From positions 124,001 to 188,000 of the forward strand of contig NZ_JAKNTO010000001.1 of NCBI RefSeq assembly GCF_022440845.1: DNA of 64,000 nucleotides, given 5' to 3'. Shown here in pieces: positions 1 through 8,634 of this stretch; positions within the stretch are counted from its first letter, which is position 1; each line of letters begins with the position of its first letter. Below the pieces are notes generated by a model that did not search any database, was not told the origin of the DNA, and worked only from the letters and a program-made list of their open reading frames with translations. The stretch is from Ruminococcus sp. OA3. GTDB lineage: Bacteria > Bacillota > Clostridia > Lachnospirales > Lachnospiraceae. Both the position numbers and the translations under genes were made by a program.

Positions 1-1095
1 ACTGATATCCGCAATATGGCAGACGTTTACAATGTCGATATCATGGATTACACACAGGTACAGACCACAAATATTGCCACAGACGGATATGAGCAGATTG
101 AGCATGCCAACGGAACGTATGACCTGAAATACCGGGAAGTATGCCGGGAGGGCAATTTCCTGTCGGAGTCTGACTTTACAAAGATAACCGGCACTTCCAT
201 CGATGTGCCCGAAGGGAAATTGCGCGCAGTCCTCCCAAAAGACGGAAGCGGTGCCTATATGATACCGACTGAGATCACCAGACTGACCAATCCGGTGACC
301 GGGCTGCAGATGGACATATCTTTTGAGAAATATGCGTATGATGATATGCTGGCAACGAATTACTACGTGCTGGACGACACCGATTACCGGAAGATCACCG
401 AGGGTTCCCCCCCTGCATGGAGGGAATATCTGACGGTCTTTAATGTAAAAGAGGTCGACGCCTCCTATGCATTTGCCAGAAACCTCTACGAGGAAATCAT
501 CCGTTGCTCCGGACCGGAATGTGAAGTCGTGGATTCTTACGACCGTATTGTCAGGCAGCGTGCAAAAGAAAACGGGGAATCATACTTTTTGGATGTCTCA
601 GAGGATGAAAAGTTACAGTATAAAGACATGTATTCTTCTGAGTTCAAAATTTACTGGAAATACATGCCAATGTTCCGGATCATGGACCTGAACGACTTTA
701 ACACAACATTTGCGGTCTTTCTGATGCTGTTCATCTTTATCTCTGTCATCTGCTTTGCCGCAGTATTTGTCATCGCCTATACCCGGTGCATGACTGTCGC
801 ATATATTAACCGGCAGGTTTATGATGATCTGAAGCATTTGGGGGCTGACCAAAACTACCTTTACGCCTCTGTGAGGAGTCAGATCGGAAAGGTATTTAAG
901 ACACCTGTCATCGTGGGAACTGCTCTGATGTATCTGCTGTATTTTATGATCATGTACTTTAACGACGACGGACTAACTCCGGGTGAACTTGCCGGACTTC
1001 GCAACTGTGCCATTTTTGTCATTCTCATGACTCTGGGCATCTGGCTGTTCTACCGCTTTACGCTTAAAAGTGTACGAAAAATACTGGAACTTTAG
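1..1095 (+). CDS. FtsX-like ABC transporter permease, C-terminal part (5' end outside window)
   Basis: The frame is open to the first base, so the true start lies upstream and only about 364 codons are seen. A long hydrophilic, presumably extracytoplasmic domain (about 230 residues) is followed by three membrane segments: one just after the DLNDFNTTFAVF stretch, one around VIVGTALMYLLYF and one around FVILMTLGIWLFYRF. This large extracellular loop followed by a closing FtsX-type membrane domain is the arrangement of BceB/FtsX permeases, which work with an ABC ATPase in peptide-antibiotic sensing or envelope remodelling. The family call is moderate because the N-terminal half and any ATPase gene are out of view. 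A strong terminator follows the stop. Confidence 0.6.
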   Translation, partial: TDIRNMADVYNVDIMDYTQVQTTNIATDGYEQIEHANGTYDLKYREVCREGNFLSESDFTKITGTSIDVPEGKLRAVLPKDGSGAYMIPTEITRLTNPVTGLQMDISFEKYAYDDMLATNYYVLDDTDYRKITEGSPPAWREYLTVFNVKEVDASYAFARNLYEEIIRCSGPECEVVDSYDRIVRQRAKENGESYFLDVSEDEKLQYKDMYSSEFKIYWKYMPMFRIMDLNDFNTTFAVFLMLFIFISVICFAAVFVIAYTRCMTVAYINRQVYDDLKHLGADQNYLYASVRSQIGKVFKTPVIVGTALMYLLYFMIMYFNDDGLTPGELAGLRNCAIFVILMTLGIWLFYRFTLKSVRKILEL

Positions 1096-1108
1096 CCATT
1101 ACCACAGG

Positions 1109-1157
1109 AAAAGCGTTTCCCGTATCAGCAACAGCTGAGCGCAGGAAACGCTTTTTT
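1109..1157 (+). terminator. Rho-independent terminator, probably bidirectional
   Basis: A perfect 12-bp stem (AAAAGCGTTTCC at 1109-1120 with its complement at 1144-1155) ends in six T on the plus strand. On the minus strand the stem is followed by TTTT, so it can also end the convergent DUF308 gene, whose stop codon overlaps it. Confidence 0.85.
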
Positions 1158-1765
1158 CATGACTCCCGGTTCTGCTCATCATCGCAGAGTACAATATCCT
1201 CGTCTATGACCTGCTCAGCAATCCTTTTCAACAGACCGGATACACAGAAAAGCGTCCAGAAATCCATCAGACCGTCGGCAATCAATGCGATTCCCATAAA
1301 AATCATCAGTGCTTTCATCGTCCCGAAAGGGTTAAACAGCATAAAGATGCCCAGCACACCGGCTACAATTCCAAGCAGCATGACTACCCACCAGTATTCA
1401 TACCCCATACGCATCAGATTTGTCCCATGCTGAATCTTTACAAAGCAGTCAAGAATAACCAGTATGCCCAGAGCTATCGGCAGAATGCCAAGCATCAGTT
1501 CCGGCTTGATCAGAAAAAACACGCCGCAGGCAGCTTCCATCAGGCCGCGTGCAAAATCCATCTGGAAGATGTAGTCGTCAATGGCCTTCCGAAAATAGAT
1601 CACAATATGTATCACCCCGATCACTCCGAACATAATGGCAATAATATAACATATAACCTTTCCCGATGATACCGGAAAAAACAAGAATAATATTCCAACC
1701 ACTATGCACAATAATGCCATTATCATGTAATCCCGTTTAAATTCCTTAACAAATCTTTTCAACAT
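1157..1765 (-). CDS. DUF308 (HdeD-like) integral membrane protein
   Basis: A 202-residue, very hydrophobic protein with about six membrane helices in pairs and short polar links, ending in an acidic cytoplasmic tail (DEDIVLCDDEQNRES). The spacing of paired helices and the GI.FL..P...G..I..I motifs match the DUF308/HdeD family, whose E. coli founder is linked to acid resistance; the role in Firmicutes is not established. The ATG follows AGGGGGAAACA, a good ribosome site. It is convergent with the permease at the left edge and shares its terminator. Confidence 0.7.
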   Translation of the reverse strand: MLKRFVKEFKRDYMIMALLCIVVGILFLFFPVSSGKVICYIIAIMFGVIGVIHIVIYFRKAIDDYIFQMDFARGLMEAACGVFFLIKPELMLGILPIALGILVILDCFVKIQHGTNLMRMGYEYWWVVMLLGIVAGVLGIFMLFNPFGTMKALMIFMGIALIADGLMDFWTLFCVSGLLKRIAEQVIDEDIVLCDDEQNRES

Positions 1766-1982
1766 TGTTTCCCCCTAATGCCTCTTCGTAACCAGTTCCA
1801 TGTTCAGCCTACGTATCGCGGTTTCAACAGTTTCCACTTACTTATATAATAACATGATACTCCCCCAATTTTAACTGCAATCTTTTTGTTTTTTAACTTT
1901 AACCGAATCCCCCTGTATTCACCGGAAAGATTGTGTTCCAACCCGCATATATATAAAAAAACCTGATAAAAGGGAGCGTTCT

Positions 1983-2750
1983 ATGAAAACACAGGGGTAC
2001 GGTGCACTTCTGGCATTTACTTTCTGTCTGATATCAGCACTGTCTATCTTATACTGGAGCAACACCAAAGGGCAGCTGACGGTTTCCGGAGGCGCAGGCG
2101 GCAGCAGTGAGCTCCCGATCAAATGTGTTCAGACAGAGCGCCCGCAGATCGCCCTGACGTTTGATACCGCTTCGGGCAATGGAGACACTGCCCGAATTCT
2201 GGAAATCCTTAGATCCAATGACGTTACCGCTACTTTTTTCGTAACCGGAGGCTGGGTCGATGCCTACCCGGAAGATGTAAAAGCAATTCAGGCGGCAGGC
2301 CATGATCTCGGGAATCACAGTGCCACACATTCTGATATGAATGGTCTCGACGCCGAAAAGCAGACGGAAGAACTGCTTTCCGTCCATCAAAAAGTAAAAG
2401 ACCTGACCGGTGCAGATATGACTCTGTTCCGTCCTCCTTTCGGTGATTATAATGATCTGGTCATCCAAACAGCCAGAGAGAATGGATACTTTACGATTTT
2501 GTGGGACATCGACAGCATGGATTGGAAAGATTACGGTACTGATTCTATTATCGATGCCGTCTATAACCACAGGCATCTCGGAAACGGTTCTATCATCCTC
2601 TGCCATAACGGTGCCAAGTACACGGTGGAAGCACTTGATCCGCTCATTAAAATTTTAAAAGAAAAAGGGTTCGAGTTCGTCCCTGTTTCCAAACTGATTT
2701 ATCAGGAGAATTTTCATATGAATCAGGAGGGCAGGCAGATTCCTGACTGA
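1983..2750 (+). CDS. PdaB-like polysaccharide deacetylase (NodB domain)
   Basis: 255 residues. Residues about 8-28 form one membrane anchor or uncleaved signal, followed by a NodB homology domain. Visible motifs are ALTFDTASGNGDT (motif 1, in the PdaB-like form rather than TFDDG), GNHSATHSDM with the metal-binding H-S-x-x-H, and FRPPFGDYND (motif 3). LWDIDSMDWKD and IILCHNGAKY correspond to motifs 4 and 5. The family removes N-acetyl groups from peptidoglycan or other beta-1,4 glycans outside the membrane; PdaB relatives are often sporulation-linked, though this one could serve vegetative wall modification. The RBS is AAAAGGGAG before the ATG, and a terminator follows directly. Confidence 0.85.
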   Translation: MKTQGYGALLAFTFCLISALSILYWSNTKGQLTVSGGAGGSSELPIKCVQTERPQIALTFDTASGNGDTARILEILRSNDVTATFFVTGGWVDAYPEDVKAIQAAGHDLGNHSATHSDMNGLDAEKQTEELLSVHQKVKDLTGADMTLFRPPFGDYNDLVIQTARENGYFTILWDIDSMDWKDYGTDSIIDAVYNHRHLGNGSIILCHNGAKYTVEALDPLIKILKEKGFEFVPVSKLIYQENFHMNQEGRQIPD

Positions 2751-2757
2751 AAAACCG

Positions 2758-2806
2758 AAAGACCGATCTGCAGAGCAAAGACAGCTCTTACAAATCGGTC
2801 TTTTTT
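2758..2806 (+). terminator. Rho-independent terminator after the deacetylase
   Basis: The 9-bp stem AAGACCGAT (2759-2767) pairs with ATCGGTCTT (2794-2802) and runs into a six-T tract. It sits eight bases after the stop codon. Confidence 0.85.
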
Positions 2807-2823
2807 CAAAGGAGCATATATAT

Positions 2824-3327
2824 CTATGACTCAGCCTCCGATATTACTTCAATTCCATATACGATATATCCCTGATAGCTTACACCGTTTTCAGGCGTCA
2901 TTCCATCCGCAAGGGATAACTGGTAGCTTTTGCTGCCGTTCCCGGTAAATGAAGCAAGCTCCATGCCCACGCTCTTCTGCCCTGCAGTGTCTCCTGCCGC
3001 TGTTCCTCCAGCTCCTGTTACTTCCAGTTTCAGCATTTCTGCATCTTCGGCTGTCAGATATAAGTCTCCCCCGCTTACACTGCCTTCTGCCAGACTTACG
3101 GATATGTTCCCATCCACGGGCAGATTCTGTACATCGGAAGCAGTGATCTCTACATCTGTCGTTCCCTTTGCCGCAACCTCAATATTTTCCGGAACCGTTA
3201 TCGTATAATCTGGCTCTTCGGTTCGAAGGATCAGATCAGTCACAGAAGCTGCATTTGCCGTCACAAGCATCGCAGCAGACAAAATGCCTGCTGCTGTGAC
3301 AGCCATAATTTTTTTTATCAGTCTCAT
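2824..3327 (-). CDS. Secreted surface-type protein, paralogue of the 4205-4726 product
   Basis: 167 residues with a clear signal peptide (MRLIKKIMAVTAAG..., cleavage likely after ANA). The mature part is Gly/Thr/Ala-rich, without cysteine, and predicted mostly beta. It shares an ordered set of motifs with the protein encoded at 4205-4726: Y-T-I-T-V-P, a D/E-V-x-N-L-P segment followed by I-S-V-S/T, and a late A-S-F-T-G-N-G-S-K motif before a short terminal strand. It is therefore a diverged duplicate in the same operon. It is last of four genes, 23 bp after the preceding one. It has no sorting signal of its own, so it is probably held by other cluster products. Function is unknown. Confidence 0.65.
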   Translation of the reverse strand: MRLIKKIMAVTAAGILSAAMLVTANAASVTDLILRTEEPDYTITVPENIEVAAKGTTDVEITASDVQNLPVDGNISVSLAEGSVSGGDLYLTAEDAEMLKLEVTGAGGTAAGDTAGQKSVGMELASFTGNGSKSYQLSLADGMTPENGVSYQGYIVYGIEVISEAES

Positions 3328-3350
3328 ATTCTTTATCTCCGGATGATTTT

Positions 3351-3860
3351 CTATACAACATGGAGAACAGTTTTGACCTGCGCGCCGTTCATGGAAGTCA
3401 TCTCATCATCCATGGAGTACGTGCTGATATTAATATGCAGATCATAATCGCCTGCATCCGGCAGGTTGGCAACCTCGAATCTCGTGACTGCCTTACCCGG
3501 CTCGATCAGATCCGACTCATATAATACATCTGATGTCCCTGCAACTTCCAGCGTGTATTTAAAATAGCAGGGATTATTCTCTGGATTAACGAGTGACATG
3601 CTAAAACTCTCTGCATTTTCAGAGATCGTCAGTTCTCCGTATCCCGGAATCTTAATTCCCGGCTCTCCCTCCGACCTGTCCTCCAGGTTTTGTGTCCAGG
3701 CAGATGCATCATCCGCGATTACCAGTCCTCTGTCGGCGACGCCGCTGTCACCGTACGGTTTGCCCTGCCGGAAAAACCAGATGACACAGAGTACGGCAGC
3801 CACCGCAAGGGCCGCAACTGCCACCGTTATCCACTTATTTCCCGTTGCCCTGTTCTTCAT
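3351..3860 (-). CDS. Membrane-anchored extracellular protein of the surface operon
   Basis: 169 residues: basic N-terminus, one membrane segment (about residues 11-29), then an extracellular beta-rich domain. The domain carries the ordered motif PGYGELTI...NPENNPCYF...LYESDLIEPG...AGDYDLHINISTY...MNGAQVKTVL. I recall similar proteins in Lachnospiraceae next to secreted beta-sandwich proteins, but no function is assigned. It lies 15 bp after the 3876-4202 gene and 23 bp before the 2824 gene, so all four are probably co-transcribed. Its topology (inside N-terminus, outside C-terminus) suits a receptor or assembly platform for the secreted partners; that role is inference. Confidence 0.6.
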   Translation of the reverse strand: MKNRATGNKWITVAVAALAVAAVLCVIWFFRQGKPYGDSGVADRGLVIADDASAWTQNLEDRSEGEPGIKIPGYGELTISENAESFSMSLVNPENNPCYFKYTLEVAGTSDVLYESDLIEPGKAVTRFEVANLPDAGDYDLHINISTYSMDDEMTSMNGAQVKTVLHVV

Positions 3861-3875
3861 ACTTTGTCATCTTCC

Positions 3876-4202
3876 TTACTTCTCTTTAAAATATTTACTT
3901 GCTTTATGATACACCAGCATGCAGATACCTGCCCCTGCTGCCAGGCACACGATCATCGAAGGGACTGCAGCAGTTTCATCTCCCGTTTTGACGTTCTTCG
4001 CCTTCCCGCTTCCGGATACCGTACGCACACTGCTCCCCGGCGCGCTGGCCACCGAAGGTGATTTGCTTTTTCCATCTGCTGTGTCCTTCTCCTCTTCAGC
4101 CTGCAGGTGCAGGCTGGTTCGTGATGCATTTACCTGCACCGGAACAGACATCATCAGCAATGCCATTGCCAGAAACAGGATTCTCTTTCTTCCCACTTTC
4201 AT
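3876..4202 (-). CDS. Small secreted protein with a sortase-like C-terminal NVKTGD signal
   Basis: 108 residues. It has a signal peptide (residues 1-26, ending VNA), a short Ser/Lys/Asp-rich low-complexity stalk, then NVKTGD, a hydrophobic stretch (VPSMIVCLAAGAGICMLVY) and a basic tail (HKASKYFKEK). That C-terminus has the three-part layout of a cell-wall sorting signal, with KTGD resembling the TG core of LPxTG but lacking LP. Whether a sortase cuts it is not known and no sortase gene is in the window. It starts 2 bp after the 4205-4726 gene and may provide the wall anchor for the other cluster proteins. Confidence 0.6.
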   Translation of the reverse strand: MKVGRKRILFLAMALLMMSVPVQVNASRTSLHLQAEEEKDTADGKSKSPSVASAPGSSVRTVSGSGKAKNVKTGDETAAVPSMIVCLAAGAGICMLVYHKASKYFKEK

Positions 4203-4204
4203 GA

Positions 4205-4726
4205 TTACATGTCTGCCAGGCTGATTCCAAACGTAATGTTTCCGGAATAAGCAACATCATACTCATATCTTCCCGCAATAACCGGCGTGATCGTATATTG
4301 TTTGGTCTCATTCCCCGTAAATGCAGCTACTTCCTTTCCGTTCGCCTGATCCTTATCGCCGGTCGTCTCGATGACCTCACCGGATTCCGGAATGATCTGG
4401 TAACGTATTGATGTGTTCATACCTGTAGGGCTGTCAGCCGCATTACATTCCAGTACCATCTGATTTCTGTAAGCCTGTGTGCCTGCGATTGTCACAGAAA
4501 TTTTCTTGCCTTCCGGAAGATTCTCTACACCTTCTGCAGTTACATCCACTGCCGTACCGTCATTTCCCATGGAAACAGTACCCGGAATTGTCACGGTGTA
4601 AGCAGGATCTGCCGTAAGTGTCGCGGTCAGTTCCTGTGTCGTCGTTGCCTCTTCTGCAAATGCAGTCAAAGGCATTGCCATGCACATTGTCCCTGCAGTT
4701 AAAATAGCCAGCATTCTTTTTTTCAT
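4205..4726 (-). CDS. Secreted surface-type protein, first gene of the operon
   Basis: 173 residues from the ATG at 4726, chosen because GGGAGGG lies 8 nt upstream and the translation begins with a textbook signal peptide (MKKRMLAILTAG...TAFAEE); an upstream in-frame ATG at 4765 lacks both. The mature part has the Y-T-V-T-I-P, V-E-N-L-P-E-G and AAFTGNETKQY motifs shared with the 2824-3327 product, and few charged clusters, consistent with a beta-sandwich surface protein. It somewhat resembles WxL-type or pilin-like proteins but no WxL motif is visible. Its position at the head of the operon suggests it is the most strongly expressed component. Confidence 0.65.
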   Translation of the reverse strand: MKKRMLAILTAGTMCMAMPLTAFAEEATTTQELTATLTADPAYTVTIPGTVSMGNDGTAVDVTAEGVENLPEGKKISVTIAGTQAYRNQMVLECNAADSPTGMNTSIRYQIIPESGEVIETTGDKDQANGKEVAAFTGNETKQYTITPVIAGRYEYDVAYSGNITFGISLADM

Positions 4727-4877
4727 GGTTTTTCCCTCCCTGTGGTTTGATTTTCTATTTGACACTGTTTACTTTATCCTTTATCTTCCATTTGCACTAT
4801 CAACAGCATGTAAAATGTCCGTAAGCTTATTCTAAGAGTTTAATAAAGTAAACAGACAAACAAAAAGAGACCCCGGT

Positions 4878-6011
4878 TCAACCGTTGTCTCGATTCCTAT
4901 TTTTTTCATAGATACTGATGCTTCCCTTATTCTTTTTTGCCTCATACAGTGCCTGGTCTGCATATTCCACCAGAAGCTCGGCGGGTAACCCGGTTTCATA
5001 AGCCGCAATACCGAAACTGGCTGTCACTCCCCGTACTCCTTCTACATCCGTAATCCTTCTCAGCTCTGCCTGAATTTCCCTGCATATGTCTGCAACCTGC
5101 CCGGAAGTCTTATTTTTAAACAAAATGCAGAATTCATCTCCACCAAATCTGAACGCGGGATTGTCCTGACTATATTTTATCAGTACATCAGCCATTTTTT
5201 TCAGAACGTTGTCACCGCTCACATGTCCCATTGTATCATTAATCAGCTTAAAATCATCCACATCAATCATCACAAAAATAAAACTTTCGCTGCTTTTTTC
5301 CATCACCTGCAGCTGTTCCTGCAGAGCCGCTCTGTTGTAGAGGGAAGTCAGGTTATCTTTCAGCAGCTCCAGCTGCAGCCTGTAGCGTTCCAGTTCCTTT
5401 TTGATACTGGCTTCATTTTTCTGCCGTTCGTAATAGATGATAACCAGCGCAACTGCGTATACACCGACCAGAATGACCAGAGAGATCAAAAAATTAATAA
5501 CTTCCATGCTGTCCATTAAAATACTGACCTTATCCGGGTCCCAGAAAATCAACAGCTCACCCGCCACCTCCGCGGCCATACTGATCACTGCCGTTGCTGT
5601 CGTAAGACGATAATCACCATAGACTGTCGTCAGCATGATCGGAATACCAAACAACATATACAAAGCCGTAAAAATATTGTGTGCTGAAAACAGGATAAAA
5701 CAAATGACGATGAGGCACATGGATACCGCAAAACGTTTCAGAATCCTGTTTTCCCGGTATCTGTGAACTAAGAAATACATAACTCCGACAACTGTAAAAT
5801 TCAATGCTGTTGGAACTGCAATATACTTCAGAATATAGACCGGTACCGTGGCGGTAACCACATGAATACTGTGGAGCACAAAAAACATCACCAGTTCAAT
5901 CCCAAACGATGCAATCGCCGAACACAGATTAATCTTTTTATGTATTTCCAGCCACTGGTCTTCAATTTTGGCATACTCATCACGTATCTGTACAATATAT
6001 CGGTTCTGCAT
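4878..6011 (-). CDS. Membrane-bound diguanylate cyclase (GGDEF domain)
   Basis: 377 residues from ATG 6011; a longer frame from 6083 lacks a better RBS, so the start is uncertain. An N-terminal block of about six membrane helices is followed by a short coiled stretch (YYERQKNEASIKKELERYR) and a GGDEF domain. The active-site loop reads RFGGDEF, preceded by IDVDDFKLINDTMGH, with the metal-binding Asp residues intact, so it should make cyclic di-GMP from two GTP. No EAL or HD-GYP partner and no c-di-GMP riboswitch was seen in the window. It is separated by only about 150 bp from the surface-protein operon transcribed in the same direction. Confidence 0.9.
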   Translation of the reverse strand: MQNRYIVQIRDEYAKIEDQWLEIHKKINLCSAIASFGIELVMFFVLHSIHVVTATVPVYILKYIAVPTALNFTVVGVMYFLVHRYRENRILKRFAVSMCLIVICFILFSAHNIFTALYMLFGIPIMLTTVYGDYRLTTATAVISMAAEVAGELLIFWDPDKVSILMDSMEVINFLISLVILVGVYAVALVIIYYERQKNEASIKKELERYRLQLELLKDNLTSLYNRAALQEQLQVMEKSSESFIFVMIDVDDFKLINDTMGHVSGDNVLKKMADVLIKYSQDNPAFRFGGDEFCILFKNKTSGQVADICREIQAELRRITDVEGVRGVTASFGIAAYETGLPAELLVEYADQALYEAKKNKGSISIYEKNRNRDNG

Positions 6012-6122
6012 AACTTCTAATCCGCCTTCATAACTGAAATTTTGTACTTTATTATACCATAGTTTCCTGTCAGTAAAAATCAAATATTGGAATTGTCTCT
6101 GTATTTATTAAAAAGCATTTCT

Positions 6123-6168
6123 AAAAAGGACGTATCCATTGAGCTGATCCGCTTAATGAATACGTCCT
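6123..6168 (-). terminator. Rho-independent terminator for the 6177-6710 gene
   Basis: An AGGACGTAT arm (from 6127) pairs with ATACGTCCT (to 6168), extended by AATG/CATT; on the minus strand the stem runs into TTTTT. Confidence 0.8.
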
Positions 6169-6176
6169 GCCACCGA

Positions 6177-6710
6177 TTACCAGGATAGCGCTTTCTGGCT
6201 CTTCCATAAAAAGACAAGATACAAAATTCCTGCAACGATCTGAACGATTGCAACCACAAGCGCCAGAAGTGCTGCTCCAATATTGATAAGCGGAATATAG
6301 ATTAAAACTTTACAGATCAGCATTACGATAGTGCACACTGCATACAACATCCATATTATCCTTGCCTGACTGACCAGCCCCACATGAGTACCGGTTAAAA
6401 AATCGGACGCTGTTGTACTGCAGATAAAGTACACTGACAGAAAGCTCAGAACACTGACCGCCGCACTTAAGATTCCTGCTATAACTCCCTCTTTAAAAAA
6501 TATACTTATGACAGTTATCACAAGACTTATGATATTAATATTGAATGCCGTCCTGTATCCCGGTGCAGCCGTCGAAAGCGTATACAGTGCATACAGATTC
6601 AGCACGACAGCAACAATGCCAACCAGCGGCACCCACGAAAACAGTGCAATAATCGCCGCCCAAAAAAGCAGCTTCAGACCCTTAGCGGCCTGTTCTCTTG
6701 AAAAGTTCAT
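6177..6710 (-). CDS. Unidentified integral membrane protein
   Basis: 177 residues with four to five predicted membrane helices and very few charged residues outside the N-terminus (MNFSREQAAKGLK) and C-terminus (WKSQKALSW). I do not recognise the family. The start follows GAGGGGAG. It lies 15 bp downstream of the flavoprotein gene on the same strand and ahead of a clear terminator, so the two form a short operon; the sequence shows no direct functional link between them. Confidence 0.6.
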   Translation of the reverse strand: MNFSREQAAKGLKLLFWAAIIALFSWVPLVGIVAVVLNLYALYTLSTAAPGYRTAFNINIISLVITVISIFFKEGVIAGILSAAVSVLSFLSVYFICSTTASDFLTGTHVGLVSQARIIWMLYAVCTIVMLICKVLIYIPLINIGAALLALVVAIVQIVAGILYLVFLWKSQKALSW

Positions 6711-6725
6711 TCTGATATTCTCCCC

Positions 6726-7346
6726 TCATCGAATAAAATTAGTCGGTGTCCACGGTTCCCGTTCCGGAACCCCGTCATCTTCTTTCTTTCGCTCCATGGC
6801 TTTCAGCATCCATGCCATATTTTTGCCAAGCGTGCGCATGATCTGCAGTCCTTCCCTGTCCTGCTTCACTTCTTCCGGTGTCATCCCATGCACGGCATTC
6901 CAGTACTGGGATGCCACCACCGGCATCTCAGCGATGGTAAAATATTTATTGAGCCGGTCAAAGGACGCACTTGCCCCTCCACGTCTCGCACTCAGGACTG
7001 CGGCTGCCGGTTTAAACCGGAATGCACTGCTCGCAGCATAAAACACACGGTCAAGAACTGCGCAGAGTGCACCGTTAGGTCCTGCATAGTATACCGGTGA
7101 TCCCACGATCAGCCCGTCAGCTTCTTTCATCTTATCAATCCAGAGATTTGCGACATCGTCGTCAAATGTACATCGTCCTGTTTTAGAACAGGCACCGCAG
7201 GCGATACATCCGCGTACCGGTCTGGTCCCCAGCTGAAGAATCTCCGTGCCAATTCCCTGCTCTTCCAATACGCGCGCCGCCTCCGACAGTGCCGTGTAAG
7301 TACACCCCGCCTTGTGCGGACTGCCGTTCAAAAGAACTACTTTCAT
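6726..7346 (-). CDS. NAD(P)H-dependent FMN reductase / iron-sulfur flavoprotein family
   Basis: 206 residues. It opens with the flavodoxin-like strand and FMN phosphate loop (KVVLLNGSPHKAGCT), then a Cys motif GCIACGACSKTGRC and the loop GSPVYYAGPNG that contacts the flavin. This places it in the NADPH-dependent FMN reductase family, whose members move electrons from NAD(P)H through FMN to small acceptors; the four Cys could bind a 4Fe-4S cluster as in iron-sulfur flavoproteins. Of two adjacent ATGs the second (7346) has better spacing from AAGGAGG. An inverted repeat at 7362-7424 lies just upstream. Confidence 0.8.
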   Translation of the reverse strand: MKVVLLNGSPHKAGCTYTALSEAARVLEEQGIGTEILQLGTRPVRGCIACGACSKTGRCTFDDDVANLWIDKMKEADGLIVGSPVYYAGPNGALCAVLDRVFYAASSAFRFKPAAAVLSARRGGASASFDRLNKYFTIAEMPVVASQYWNAVHGMTPEEVKQDREGLQIMRTLGKNMAWMLKAMERKKEDDGVPEREPWTPTNFIR

Positions 7347-7361
7347 CATATCCCTCCTTCT

Positions 7362-7424
7362 GCATTGGTGCTTACCTGATTTTGTCCCTACTATTTTACA
7401 TCATCAGGTGCGCTTATGCAATGC
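7362..7424. repeat. Two-part inverted repeat upstream of the flavoprotein gene
   Basis: GCATTG (7362-7367) and ACCTGAT (7374-7380) are mirrored by ATCAGGT (7403-7409) and CAATGC (7419-7424). It fills the gap between the permease stop and the flavoprotein RBS. It could be an operator, or a hairpin that ends or attenuates read-through; no long T-run follows. Confidence 0.45.
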
Positions 7425-7442
7425 ATCCTCAGGAATATTGCA

Positions 7443-8621
7443 TTATCCGGTGTGCCTGAGCGCTTCGATCGGATGTTTTCCGGCCGCTTTCTTTGCCGGA
7501 TAAATTCCAAACAATACGCCGATCGCAATGGAAAATCCCACCGCAAGCCAGACTACTTTGGACTGCAGCTGAAAACTCATGGAATCCATGACCATACCTG
7601 CGATCTGCAGAATTACCCAGGACAGTCCGATTCCTATCATGCATCCCATCAGGCTGACCACCAGTGCCTCGATCAGAAACTGAAGCATGATATTCCATGA
7701 CCTCGCGCCTATCGCTTTTCTGATGCCGATCTCACGTGTGCGCTCTGTGACAGAGACCAGCATGATGTTCATGATACCGATTCCTCCTACCAGCAGCGAG
7801 ATTGCTGCGATTCCTCCAAGCATCATCGCCATTGTATCCGTGACACTGCTCATCGTCTCCATCAGTGTTGACTGGTTTTGTATCGTAAATGCATCTTCAT
7901 CCTGCCCAAACCTGTTCATCAGGAACTCCATCAGCGTTGCCTCCGCAGCATCCAGAGTCTCTTCACTCACTGCAGAGGCACACAAATTGGTGACGTACAG
8001 CACATTATCCGCCATACGCGTAAGCGTCGTATAGGGAACATACGCCTCCAGCACTGCCCTTGATGAACTCATTCCCGATGTGTCCTCGGCAAGCACTCCT
8101 ACGATCTCAAAACTGCGACCGTCGAGTGACACTGTTTCACCGACGGCATCGGCACGGCCGATAAGTTCTATCGCAGCATCATAACTTAAGATTGCCACAT
8201 AGGAATGATTGTCAACATCCGGGCTTTTCAGAAACCGGCCGTATCCGAGTTCCAGCCCCATGATCTCCAGATAATCACCAGTTGTACCATATACTGTCGT
8301 TGTCTCACTTGTGTAATCGTTTTTCCCTGTCATACTGCTCTGGGCAATCGGCGCAGCCGCCGCTATGTCTTCATTATCGGTAATATCCAGAAGTTCTGAA
8401 AGTCTCAGCGGGTTTTCCTTGTCATCCGTGATGCTCACCTGCAGCAGGTTCGTCCCAATGCCGGAAATTGAATCTGTTACAGACGAAGTCGCGCCATTTA
8501 CAATAGATACAAGCACCACCAGCGACACAACGCCGATAATGATGCCAAGCATCGTCAGGAAGGAACGCATCTTATTCGATGTAATGGCACTCCACGCCAT
8601 CTTCAATGATTGAAATATCAT
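7443..8621 (-). CDS. MacB-like ABC transporter permease
   Basis: 392 residues from ATG 8621, which follows AGGAGGGAG; the longer frame from 8723 overlaps the adaptor gene. The N-terminal helix (KMRSFLTMLGIIIGVVSLV) is followed by a large extracellular MacB_PCD domain (about residues 45-260) and an FtsX domain with three helices, including the signature TERTREIGIRKAIGAR. The C-terminus IYPAKKAAGKHPIEALRHT is typical of MacB/YknZ permeases. There is no nucleotide-binding domain, and no separate transporter ATPase gene between it and the adaptor 14 bp upstream, which is where one normally sits. It likely exports a peptide or hydrophobic compound. Confidence 0.9.
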   Translation of the reverse strand: MIFQSLKMAWSAITSNKMRSFLTMLGIIIGVVSLVVLVSIVNGATSSVTDSISGIGTNLLQVSITDDKENPLRLSELLDITDNEDIAAAAPIAQSSMTGKNDYTSETTTVYGTTGDYLEIMGLELGYGRFLKSPDVDNHSYVAILSYDAAIELIGRADAVGETVSLDGRSFEIVGVLAEDTSGMSSSRAVLEAYVPYTTLTRMADNVLYVTNLCASAVSEETLDAAEATLMEFLMNRFGQDEDAFTIQNQSTLMETMSSVTDTMAMMLGGIAAISLLVGGIGIMNIMLVSVTERTREIGIRKAIGARSWNIMLQFLIEALVVSLMGCMIGIGLSWVILQIAGMVMDSMSFQLQSKVVWLAVGFSIAIGVLFGIYPAKKAAGKHPIEALRHTG

Positions 8622-8634
8622 GCTGTCTCCCTCC

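Noticed and set aside
4727-4877. c-di-GMP riboswitch in front of the surface operon, suggested by the nearby GGDEF gene
   Set aside because: The GEMM core motifs are not present; only a weak promoter-like sequence is visible.
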